Assembly (NCBI GenBank): GCA_019358875.1
Contig: JAHHIF010000050.1
Span: forward strand, 1-57,880
From: Symplocastrum torsivum CPER-KK1
GTDB taxonomy: Bacteria; Cyanobacteriota; Cyanobacteriia; Cyanobacteriales; Coleofasciculaceae
Length of the DNA stretch: 57,880 nucleotides
Reading direction: 5' to 3'
The notes under the pieces were generated by a model, which was not told the origin of the DNA, did no database searches, and saw only the letters and a program-made list of their open reading frames with translations. Shown piece after piece: positions 26,971 through 34,178 of this stretch (its first letter is position 1; the number at the start of each line of letters is the position of its first letter). A program made the position numbers and the translations under genes.

Positions 26971-27477
26971 ATGCCTAGCAAGTACGTTTTTGTTAAAGAG
27001 TACACGGTACAAGCTCACAACCGACTGATTCACACCCGCACCTTCAAGTTCATCTGCAAGCAATGCTCTGCACCCACCGTGCGGGAAACTTTCGGCTCTA
27101 GACCGCTGTACTGCGAAGAGTGTCGTCCTCCCAAACCCAAGACGATTAAAGCCACGACTAATCCAAAAAAGTCTCAGCCCACAAAGCAAAAGCGCTCAAT
27201 CGCTCCGTCCCAACTTCGAGCCGGGAAGCATAGCAACAGCAAAGAAACACCCAGTAGCTTCTTCCCGACGCACAACCTAGTGGCAACCGCGTCAGGAGAA
27301 AAAATTCCGGTGGCTTTAGTGCCAACACAGACACCAGAATTGTTCAGGGTGCAGACAGCGGATAATTGGGGAAGTCACTCACCCATTGAGTACGACACCA
27401 AACGCGGATTGCTAGCGCAGGGGCAACCGTTAGTTACTTCCACCTTGGAAGCGCTCTCCCCTAAACCGGACGAGTGA
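26971..27477 (+). CDS. Zinc-ribbon protein, paralogue of 17782-18177 gene
   Basis: This 168-residue protein has the four-Cys ribbon C29, C32, C48, C51 after an MPSKYVF start. The shared second half has FFPTHNLVATASGE, IPVALVP, FRVQTADNW and IEYDTKRGL. Compared with the 131-residue paralogue it carries a Lys/Ser-rich linker of about 35 residues (KPKTIKATTNPKKSQPTKQK). I start at 26971 because the paralogue starts with the same MPSK; the upstream ATG at 26926 is possible. The positively charged linker and zinc ribbon suggest nucleic-acid binding. The function is unknown. Confidence 0.6.
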   Translation: MPSKYVFVKEYTVQAHNRLIHTRTFKFICKQCSAPTVRETFGSRPLYCEECRPPKPKTIKATTNPKKSQPTKQKRSIAPSQLRAGKHSNSKETPSSFFPTHNLVATASGEKIPVALVPTQTPELFRVQTADNWGSHSPIEYDTKRGLLAQGQPLVTSTLEALSPKPDE

Positions 27478-27965
27478 TAAGCGCTCGCTTAAGTGGGAAA
27501 TTGTTGTCGATGTACCAATTAGACTCTAAATAGTTAGGCAAAGCGGAGAAAACCAATGGACGAACCCGAACACGACCTTCGCCGTTGGGCGAAATCGGGC
27601 AAGTGGTCGTCCGGTTTAAGGGGGCGCGATCGCGTTGGGGGTGAAATGGGGTAGTTTGGTGCGCTCGCCTGACAAGCCGAGCTTCCTGTGAATTCACAGG
27701 AAGCTCGAAAAATTTGAGAGGTGGGTGCACTCGCCAATCCTCTCAAGCTTCACGCAAGGCTTCTCGGTAACGGGTTACACTTTGGTCAATATCTTCCTCC
27801 ACTTTTTAAGTTACGTCATTCATTTCATTGTTCTGGCATCTTGACAGCCGGAGATGGGCGGTAGAGGTCAATCAAGCAAGTCGCCTCTGGTATAAGGCGA
27901 AGGTGCAAGAGCGGTTCAATTCATTCATCGCTACCTGGTTCTCGGTTTAGCTCAAGGAGATTCCT
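27478..27965. other. Intergenic with palindrome and shared 31-bp word
   Basis: I see no gene. It includes the palindrome at 27678-27707. It also holds a 31-bp sequence (27698-27728) beginning AGGAAGCTCGAAAAATTTGA that recurs exactly at 29399-29429, on the other side of the histidine kinase gene. AAGGAG lies just upstream of the kinase start. Confidence 0.4.
27678..27707. repeat. 30-bp palindrome, variant form
   Basis: This is a perfect 30-bp palindrome with half-site CGAGCTTCCTGTGAA. It has the same length and CGA-S-CTTCC edges as the palindrome at 25546, but a different centre. A degenerate half copy sits at 29390-29408. Confidence 0.75.
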
Positions 27966-29363
27966 ATGCTATGTGTTGAAGATTTGGTAAACCTAGACCC
28001 ATTTCAACAGCTTCCCCAAGAGCGATTAGAGTGGGTCTGCGAACACGCTCAAACCGTCGAACTGGGTGCCGGAGAGTTCCTGGTGCATGAAGGAGATCCG
28101 GCGTGTGGCTTATTTATCCTGATTGCCGGCAAAATGAGCATTACCCGCCGCAGTGAAGGGATTGACATTCCCATCGGACAACATGAAGGTCCATCGTTCT
28201 TTGGTGAGTTTTCCGTCCTCACGGATGAACCTGTACCCGTAACGATGCGGGCAACAACAGAGTGTAAAGTTTACGAGATTTCGGCAGACGACTTTCTCAA
28301 ACTACTACATGAATGTCGAGATTTTGAGCGAACGGTCTTCCGCATCGTGCTGAGTCGGGCTCGTGGGCTAGAGTCCTTCATTCGCGGACGTGAGAAGATG
28401 GCAGCGTTAGGAACCCTTGCCGCCGGATTAGCCCATGAACTCAACAATCCCGCCGCCGCCCTGGTTCGTGGCTTGCGGGAAATGCCAACGGCTGTCCTCG
28501 AACTTCAACGAATGAACTTAGTTTATGGACAACGCCAGGTTGAACAAGCGCATACTCAGCACTGGTTGCAGCTGCGAGACCAGGGCTATGAGGCGATTCT
28601 CAACGATCACGTAGACTTCGTAACTTTGAGCGATCGTGAAACCCTTCTGCTGGACTGGTTGGAAGACTATGGGGTGAAGCAGGCTTGGAAACTAGCAGAA
28701 CCGTTAGCGTCTGGGGGCATTGAGGTCGATACCTTAAATCAGCTCATGGAGCGTTGGCGCAACGACTCCACGGAGATGCGGGAAATGGGCTTGCACTGGC
28801 TAGCGCTTTCCTTTGAAGTGATGTCGATGATTAAACATGGTTTACGGGGAGCGGAACGAATTTCCGAACTGGTGCAGGCAATGAAGTCGTACTCTTACCT
28901 GGATCAGGGCATTCAGCAAGAGGTCAATCTGCATCAAGGCTTAGAAGATACCTTGCGGTTGTTTGCTCACAAACTCAAGTGCGGCATCCAGGTTCAACGT
29001 CATTACGACCAACAGATTCCGAAAATCCTTGCCTTAGGCAGCGAACTCAATCAAGTGTGGACAAACTTGATTGATAATGCGATTGATGCGATGGAGGGCA
29101 AGGGAGTGCTTGAAATTACGACTCATCAGTGCGAGCGCTTTGTCCAGGTTGACATCACTGATTCGGGATGCGGCATTGCGCCTGAGATTCAAACACGCAT
29201 TTTTGAACCCTTCTTCACCACCAAATCAGTCGGACAGGGTTCTGGGCTAGGGTTGGAAACGGCGCGGCGGATTGTGGAGAATCGCCACCAGGGAACGCTC
29301 TCGTTTGAGACAAAACCGGGCAGAACCTGTTTCACCATTTGCTTACCCTTGCCAAACCAATGA
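27966..29363 (+). CDS. Cyclic-nucleotide-domain sensor histidine kinase
   Basis: This 465-residue soluble kinase has an N-terminal cNMP-binding/Crp-like beta-roll at residues about 10-130 (FLVHEGDPACGLFILIAGKM ... FGEFSVLTDEPVPVTMRATT). The phosphoacceptor H-box is GLAHELNNP at about residues 152-160. After a long helical insert comes the HATPase domain with N-box NLIDNAIDAM, G1 DSGCGI, F-box FEPFFTTK and G2 GSGLGLE. There is no transmembrane segment, so it senses a cytoplasmic ligand. No response regulator gene is adjacent, so the partner must be encoded elsewhere. The start has AAGGAG 6-7 nt upstream. Confidence 0.9.
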   Translation: MLCVEDLVNLDPFQQLPQERLEWVCEHAQTVELGAGEFLVHEGDPACGLFILIAGKMSITRRSEGIDIPIGQHEGPSFFGEFSVLTDEPVPVTMRATTECKVYEISADDFLKLLHECRDFERTVFRIVLSRARGLESFIRGREKMAALGTLAAGLAHELNNPAAALVRGLREMPTAVLELQRMNLVYGQRQVEQAHTQHWLQLRDQGYEAILNDHVDFVTLSDRETLLLDWLEDYGVKQAWKLAEPLASGGIEVDTLNQLMERWRNDSTEMREMGLHWLALSFEVMSMIKHGLRGAERISELVQAMKSYSYLDQGIQQEVNLHQGLEDTLRLFAHKLKCGIQVQRHYDQQIPKILALGSELNQVWTNLIDNAIDAMEGKGVLEITTHQCERFVQVDITDSGCGIAPEIQTRIFEPFFTTKSVGQGSGLGLETARRIVENRHQGTLSFETKPGRTCFTICLPLPNQ

Positions 29364-29398
29364 GCGATCACACCAAGCAGATCTTTCTTTCAATTCCA

Positions 29399-29429
29399 AG
29401 GAAGCTCGAAAAATTTGAGAGGTGGGTGC
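29399..29429 (+). repeat. 31-bp direct repeat, second copy
   Basis: This stretch is identical to 27698-27728, where it forms the right shoulder of the 30-bp palindrome. Here the left half of the palindrome is degraded. The two copies flank the histidine kinase gene. Confidence 0.7.
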
Positions 29430-29443
29430 GATCACGCACTCAT

Positions 29444-29633
29444 TTAACGGGACTTAGACAAAAAGTGAAGCAAAAATGGCTTCAAACCTAGATATAGAAA
29501 GGCTTTTAGCTCGAATAGACATAAATCTAGTATTTACAAGGGTTTCAGGCTTTTTTAAGTCATCGACCTCTTTCCCTTTCTAAGAGGCATTTTCAGCCCC
29601 TTTAGGGGCTATAAAATGTCTAAGTCCCGTTAA
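29444..29633. mobile_element. MITE with 17-bp terminal inverted repeats
   Basis: TTAACGGGACTTAGACA (29444-29460) and its exact complement (29617-29633) bracket a non-coding element of about 190 bp. It contains an internal hairpin AGCCCC/GGGGCT near 29595-29610. Sixteen bases of the same end, TAACGGGACTTAGACA, occur at 57755-57770 at the edge of a probable insertion sequence. This is therefore a non-autonomous derivative of that IS. TA may be the target duplication. Confidence 0.75.
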
Positions 29634-29635
29634 CC

Positions 29636-29960
29636 ACGGCACCGAAGCGCTTCAGATTAAACCCATCCCACAACACCTCGGATTTGAGAAACTGCCAGTT
29701 CTCGATCAATCTGTAATCTCGCTTTGACGATCTCCGTATCCGGCTGCTTATACCAGCGGTCATCGGCAGAAAATGTTGTTAGCGAACATTATCTTAACCG
29801 CCTTTTTACCTGCTGCTAAGTGCCTATAATGCTGAGTTGCATGGGGCGGCTGCGCCAGTTTTTCCGCGATCATCTCCACAGCCAATGCTACCGTTGCTGA
29901 GTGGCGCTCTTCCCGTGCGATCACGTTGAGCAACAAATCAAAACATCACGATGAGGTTTT
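29636..29960 (-). pseudogene. Frameshifted remnant of an unidentified gene
   Basis: On the minus strand one frame reads FDLLLNVIAREERHS then VALAVEMIAEKLAQPPH and HYRHLAAGKKAVKIMFA. A second frame then continues DRWYKQPDTEIVKARLQIDR and ELAVSQIRGVVGWV to a stop near 29660. Together they look like a single small gene of about 110 codons broken by a frameshift near 29785. The first part matches the repeat at 31925-31997. I do not recognise the family. Confidence 0.35.
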
Positions 29961-29969
29961 GATTTGTTG
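29897..29969. repeat. Repeat A with long hairpin
   Basis: About 73 bp beginning CTGAGTGGCGCTCTTCC is closely matched at 31925-31997. The right part forms a hairpin (CAACAAATCAAAAC at 29931-29944 against GTTTTGATTTGTTG at 29956-29969, plus TCA/TGA inside). The left part lies in the coding-like remnant on the minus strand. Confidence 0.7.
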
Positions 29970-30385
29970 GGTAATGGCGCTTCCCGGCTGGCTCAACCCA
30001 GAACTCAGAACCAAATTATCAATTGGCGACCTTCCGTTAATATTAACGGAAGGTCTGTTTTGTGTTGTTTCACATTTGTTGCACAACAGAGGGAGTTGCT
30101 CAGCCAGAGCGTGTGGCGGAGCCGGGACATTAAGCTGATTGAAAAGACGTGACAGCACTGTAAAACTATCCCTTCAGCCAGACGGCTCAAGCGAGAAAAA
30201 CTTTGTATTGTTCGTTACAGTTACCTAGCCGTCTTGGGTGGTGATGTAATCGTCTTCTACTCAGAGAAAACGCCCAGAGCGATTGCTGACACTTAGTTTA
30301 TTGTGTTAGCGCCTCTGCACTCCAGTTCCCGACTCTATGAGCTAACCCACCTGAGAGGGTTAGCTGAACAACACAGAACAATTTA
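29970..30385. other. Intergenic with palindrome copy 2
   Basis: No gene is supported. It carries the palindrome at 30027-30056 and, beside it, about 40 bp (29990-30026) that recur in inverted orientation beside palindrome copy 3. Nothing further is recognised before the GST gene. Confidence 0.4.
30027..30056. repeat. 30-bp palindrome, copy 2
   Basis: This copy has the same half-site as copy 1 (GACCTTCCGTTAAT), perfect over 28 bp. The flank GGCTCAACCCAGAACTCAGA and what follows, to its left, is homologous to the right flank of copy 3 in reverse orientation. The mobile or duplicated unit is therefore longer than the palindrome. Confidence 0.8.
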
Positions 30386-31075
30386 ATGATCATTGTCCAC
30401 CACTTGAACAACTCCCGCTCTCAGCGTGTGCTCTGGCTGCTAGAGGAACTCGGACTTGAGTATGAACTCAAGCATTACGAGCGCAACCAGGAAACTCTGC
30501 TGGCACCAGCGACGCTGCGTGAGGTGCATCCGCTCGGCAAGTCGCCGGTGATTACCGATGGGGCACTAACTTTGGCTGAGTCCGGTGCCATCATCGAGTA
30601 TCTAGTCGAGCGCTATGGCGGAGGACGACTCGTGCCACCGCTCGGCACCCCGGAGCGGCTACGGTATACCTATTGGCTGCATTACGCAGAAGGCTCGCTC
30701 ATGCCCTTTATACTGTTGAAGCTGGTCTTCGACCGCCTAGGGCAGGCATCTATGCCATTCTTCATGCGACCGTTCGCACGGGTAATTGTCAACCGCGCTA
30801 AGAGTTCGTTCATCGAACCTCAGCTCGCGCAGCACCTGAATTATCTGGAGATGGAGAGCCAGAAAAGTGATTGGTTCGCAGGTAACGAGTTCACGGCGGC
30901 TGATATCCAGATGAGCTTTCCGTTGGAGGCAGCGGCAGCACGTTCCGGCTTGGACGAGAGCCGACCCAAGTTAATGGACTTCCTTGAGCGCATCCACGCA
31001 CGTCCAGCATATCGGCGTGCTTTAGAGCGCGGCGGCGAATACGATCTTCTGAGTTGGACAAAAGACGGCTCTTGA
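30386..31075 (+). CDS. Glutathione S-transferase
   Basis: This 229-residue cytosolic GST has a thioredoxin-like N-terminal domain with the catalytic Ser region NNSRSQRVLWLLEELGL (residues 8-24), the cis-Pro loop HPLGKSPVI, and the glutathione gamma-Glu-binding LAESGAIIEYL (about 64-74). An all-helical C-terminal domain follows, with the N-capping FTAADIQMSF. It conjugates or reduces electrophiles with glutathione. It stands alone between repeat-rich stretches. Its codon use looks more G+C-rich than the surroundings, so horizontal transfer from a proteobacterium-like donor is possible. Confidence 0.9.
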   Translation: MIIVHHLNNSRSQRVLWLLEELGLEYELKHYERNQETLLAPATLREVHPLGKSPVITDGALTLAESGAIIEYLVERYGGGRLVPPLGTPERLRYTYWLHYAEGSLMPFILLKLVFDRLGQASMPFFMRPFARVIVNRAKSSFIEPQLAQHLNYLEMESQKSDWFAGNEFTAADIQMSFPLEAAAARSGLDESRPKLMDFLERIHARPAYRRALERGGEYDLLSWTKDGS

Positions 31076-31389
31076 ATAGTTGCGGTGCAAGGCAATCTCT
31101 CAGCCTTTGAGAGCGAGATTTTTGTCAAGCAAGGCAATTGAGTTGTCGGAAAATGCGGTTTCACAACGGTTTCTCAAGCGATCGCACGACAGGTTGCCCC
31201 ACTTCTACCTTCCTTTAATATTAACGGAAGGTCGCCGATTGATAGTTTTGTTCTGACCTCTGGGTTGAGCAAGAACCGTCCCTTGTGATGAACCACCACG
31301 CCGCCTCATCCCCCGAGCGACCAACTGTCAGTAAGCCGTAGTTGTGTAAGAGTGAAGCCTTCCTATCCCTAAGGGTAGTGGCAATCTGT
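31076..31389. other. Intergenic with palindrome copy 3
   Basis: I see no gene. The palindrome copy at 31207-31232 and its right flank (31233-31275), homologous to the flank of copy 2, are the only structures noted. Confidence 0.4.
31207..31232. repeat. 30-bp palindrome, copy 3 (one arm mutated)
   Basis: The right half ATTAACGGAAGGTCG matches copies 1 and 2. The left half has CTTCCTTTAAT with one G-to-T change. It lies in inverted orientation relative to copy 2 with respect to the shared 40-bp flank. Confidence 0.75.
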
Positions 31390-31545
31390 TTACCCTCCTC
31401 GCTGTCTAGCGATGTCAGTATACTCGTCGAACAGCGCCTGATCTTCGTAAAGCACAGGCATCTTGGGTGAGAGGGTCAGGGAGGCGATCGCTTCTGACCA
31501 CAGATGTGGATTCTGCACCGCTAGAAGAGCGCGATCACACCCCAC
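31390..31545 (-). CDS. Short ORF in frame with upstream 114-residue gene
   Basis: This frame of 51 codons (GTG start at 31545) reads CDRALLAVQNPHLWSEAIA then SLTLSPKMPVLYEDQALFDE and YTDIARQRGG. It looks like real protein. It is in the same frame as the gene at 31552-31896, separated only by that gene's TGA and two codons before the GTG. It could therefore be the tail of one longer gene split by a nonsense codon, or a separate small coupled gene. The function is unknown. Confidence 0.4.
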   Translation of the reverse strand: MGCDRALLAVQNPHLWSEAIASLTLSPKMPVLYEDQALFDEYTDIARQRGG

Positions 31546-31551
31546 CCAATT

Positions 31552-31896
31552 TCATTCTTTCGTCAGCTCACACAGCAGCACTGGCTTCTCGAATAAGTCA
31601 AGCTTGGCGTAATCACCATCAATGGCAGTAATTTCAAAGGGAGCAAATTGTTCGCAATGTGCTGGACATTTAGACCAATTGACGCGATCGCCTACTTGCT
31701 TCGCAGCAGAGGGTAAGGAGCTGGCGGTAGGAACCTCGGAAGCCTCGCTTGGAGCTACCTCAGAGGTTTGGCTCTCCCCCAATAGTGGCTTGACAAACGC
31801 AGTACTGCCATTGGGCGGTATGGTAGGTTCTCCTGTGAATTTCTGATTCAAGCCAACCAGCTTTAGAGGGGGTGTACTCGCGCCCGTATGTAACAT
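31552..31896 (-). CDS. Hypothetical protein, possible split gene
   Basis: This 114-residue protein has a Ser/Pro/Ala-rich, disordered N-terminal half. The ordered C-terminal segment reads VGDRVNWSKCPAHCEQFAPF, then EITAIDGDYAKLDLFEKPVL. The two cysteines and SH3-like short strands recall small accessory domains on cyanobacterial plasmid proteins, but I cannot name one. It may continue into 31390-31545 past its TGA. Upstream it runs into Repeat B, so its 5' end may have been rearranged. Confidence 0.45.
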   Translation of the reverse strand: MLHTGASTPPLKLVGLNQKFTGEPTIPPNGSTAFVKPLLGESQTSEVAPSEASEVPTASSLPSAAKQVGDRVNWSKCPAHCEQFAPFEITAIDGDYAKLDLFEKPVLLCELTKE

Positions 31897-31924
31897 CGCC
31901 TCCCTACTGCCTTTGCTGCCGTCA

Positions 31925-31997
31925 CTGAGTGGCGCTCTTCCAGTGCGATCACGTTGACCAACAAATCAAAACCTCACGGTGAGGTTTTGATTTTTTC
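31925..31997. repeat. Repeat B with long hairpin
   Basis: This is the second copy of the element at 29897-29969, in the same orientation. It has CTGAGTGGCGCTCTTCC then a hairpin with arms CAACAAATCAAAACCTCAC (31959-31977) and GTGAGGTTTTGATTT. The minus strand again reads FDLLVNVIALEERHS. Confidence 0.7.
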
Positions 31998-32396
31998 CAA
32001 GAGTACTATTGCCTCAATTTTAGTCTCAGCGCTGACAGGGGTAAGAAGTGGTGACCAAACTATCTAGATGAACGTAGCCCTTCTAGTTTGGGATACATCG
32101 AAAGAAAAGCTCTTATCGTTAGGACTACGAGCTTGCAGTCCGATCAGTTGGCTCTACTCCTGAAAAGAATCTGGGTAAGTATTGAACTACCTGCTAGCCT
32201 GCTACGTGCAGGTTTAGTCAGACTGCTTCTTGAAAGCTGTCAAGTTTTTTGAAATAATTTTTCCGAGGAGCAATTGGGGTCAAAGTCTCGGTCTTATATT
32301 TAGCATCTCACACCCGACAATCTTCGTAAAGAAGGATGACATATTAGGGTCAATTGAAGGAAAAGTGTTTTGATGAGCCGCAAAAAATGGAATTAA
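31998..32396. other. Intergenic, nothing recognised
   Basis: This is a 400-bp stretch before the large integrase. I see no open frame of note, no strong dyad and no clear promoter. Confidence 0.3.
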
Positions 32397-34100
32397 TTGG
32401 TGAGGCAGGTGGGTAAAGCAATGGTGTTCGGGAAAGTGCCCACCACGATAGCTATGGCGATCGAGTGGTACGGGCAATCCTTGCCAGATGCCAAAAGAAC
32501 AAGAGAACTTAGCAATCTCAAGAGCGCTTTAAAAAGGTGCTTGCTTACGGGATACGGGTTTGAATTGGATGAACTTTCCAGCAAAGCACGATTGCAGGAG
32601 TGCTTGTCGCGGCTGTCCTTGAGAGAGTTCCGGAAGGCAAAAGTCGTTTTTCAGGAGGTGGCAACCGCTCGTCAAAGCGCTGGAGAGATTTGCGCTTCGA
32701 CTGTTTTCAACTACAAGTCTAATTTGTATCGCTTTGTCAAGTGGCTGCAACAGCAGGACTGGTATGAGGAGGCTCTCGCTAGTTGCAATCCAGAAATTAC
32801 ACCCACGATTTATAGCGGTCACTCGTTGAATCAGTCGCAAAAAGTTAAACCGCGAAACATTGTTCCCTACAGCCTCAAGGAAGAGGAATATCCGGAGCGC
32901 CTCAAACAACAGTTGGTGGCGCTACAAGAGTTTTGGACGCTATCCTTCCACCCACGGCGTCGCCAACCCCCCTTGCGTCCCGCCTCAATCAAAACGTACC
33001 TGTTGCGAATCAAAATGTTCCTAGGCTGGGTCAAAAACGTTTACCGTCAGGGAATAGAACCTAATGAATTAAACCTGGAACTTAGTACGCAGGTGGAGCT
33101 AGTCGAGGAGTTTGTTAACTGGGGGTTGGGTTTAAGAGAAAACAGTTACACTTGGGCGTTTCAAGTGGTAAAGGCAGCGATTTTCGTGACCAAGTGGTGG
33201 GAGGCTTCTCATCCCCCAACTCTATCGGAGCCAACTCCGGAGCGACTACTGGCAACACTAGAATTTCTGGGGTTAAAGCCGACAGCGAAGTTTTTTGAAC
33301 AGTACGGCCCAAGTAGAAGCGCCACTTCCAGACTGGATGCCCTGCAAGCTTACCAGCGTTCTTTGCAGCGTATTGAGAAAAAACAACCCAACTCTAGACG
33401 CACCTTGCACGCTGAAAAGCTGTTGACTTTCTCTGAGTGTTTGCAAGTCCTGGAATATTTAGAAAAATGCTGCGCCAACAGACGTATTGGAAGTATTTTG
33501 CGAAGTGAGGCAGAGGTGTTCAAGTCGGTTCAGCGCTACACGCTGATCAAGCTGTTGGTATTTTGTCCGATAAGGCAGCGGGAAATCCGGGAACTGGAAC
33601 TGGGGCGAACGCTCAAGAGGGAGGAGTTTGGGTATGTTATCAGGTTGTCTCCTTCTGACCACAAAACGGGTTCAGCGACTGGGTTAAGCCGAGAGTTTCT
33701 CTTGCCAGAAGTGCTGACGGCTACTTTGGATGAGTGGCTCAATGTCTGGCGTGTGCGGGTGATAACGAATCATCAGTTGGTTTTCATCTCGTTAGGTTCA
33801 AAACGGCACTCAGAACTGATTGGTCAACCCTTGAGTGAAAATGCTCTGTGTTCCCTGGTAAAAACGACAATGAGGCGAGCCACCAACGTTTTGTTTGGCA
33901 CTCCCCTATCAATAACGCCCCACGATTTTAGAAGGATAGCCATAACGCACCAACGGAAATTTGGCTCTCCCGAACAAAATGAGGCTTTAGCCGCACTGAT
34001 GGGGCACTCGCTGCGGGAAGCGGATGAAATTTATAACTACATGACTCCTATAGAGAAGACGAAAAAAGCGCTTAACTGGTGGCAGCCCTCTCCCGATTAG
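32397..34100 (+). CDS. Large tyrosine-recombinase integrase
   Basis: This 567-residue site-specific integrase belongs to a long cyanobacterial class. The N-terminal 330 residues hold two helical SAM-like or core-binding regions. The C-terminal catalytic domain shows the first Arg in FCPIRQREIRELELG, the HxxR box ITPHDFRRIA, and GHSLREADEIYNYM with the last His and nucleophile Tyr. The start is uncertain: TTG at 32397, GTG at 32400 or ATG at 32421 (MVFGKVPTTI), none with a strong ribosome site. It is convergent with the giant gene at 34179-40577 and may have carried that segment in. Confidence 0.85.
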   Translation: MVRQVGKAMVFGKVPTTIAMAIEWYGQSLPDAKRTRELSNLKSALKRCLLTGYGFELDELSSKARLQECLSRLSLREFRKAKVVFQEVATARQSAGEICASTVFNYKSNLYRFVKWLQQQDWYEEALASCNPEITPTIYSGHSLNQSQKVKPRNIVPYSLKEEEYPERLKQQLVALQEFWTLSFHPRRRQPPLRPASIKTYLLRIKMFLGWVKNVYRQGIEPNELNLELSTQVELVEEFVNWGLGLRENSYTWAFQVVKAAIFVTKWWEASHPPTLSEPTPERLLATLEFLGLKPTAKFFEQYGPSRSATSRLDALQAYQRSLQRIEKKQPNSRRTLHAEKLLTFSECLQVLEYLEKCCANRRIGSILRSEAEVFKSVQRYTLIKLLVFCPIRQREIRELELGRTLKREEFGYVIRLSPSDHKTGSATGLSREFLLPEVLTATLDEWLNVWRVRVITNHQLVFISLGSKRHSELIGQPLSENALCSLVKTTMRRATNVLFGTPLSITPHDFRRIAITHQRKFGSPEQNEALAALMGHSLREADEIYNYMTPIEKTKKALNWWQPSPD

Positions 34101-34178
34101 TGCTTAACCAACTAGGCAGTTCAGGAAATCGCTTTGGATAGGTGCTTCCGTAAACGTGCGGCACTCTAGGACTATTTA

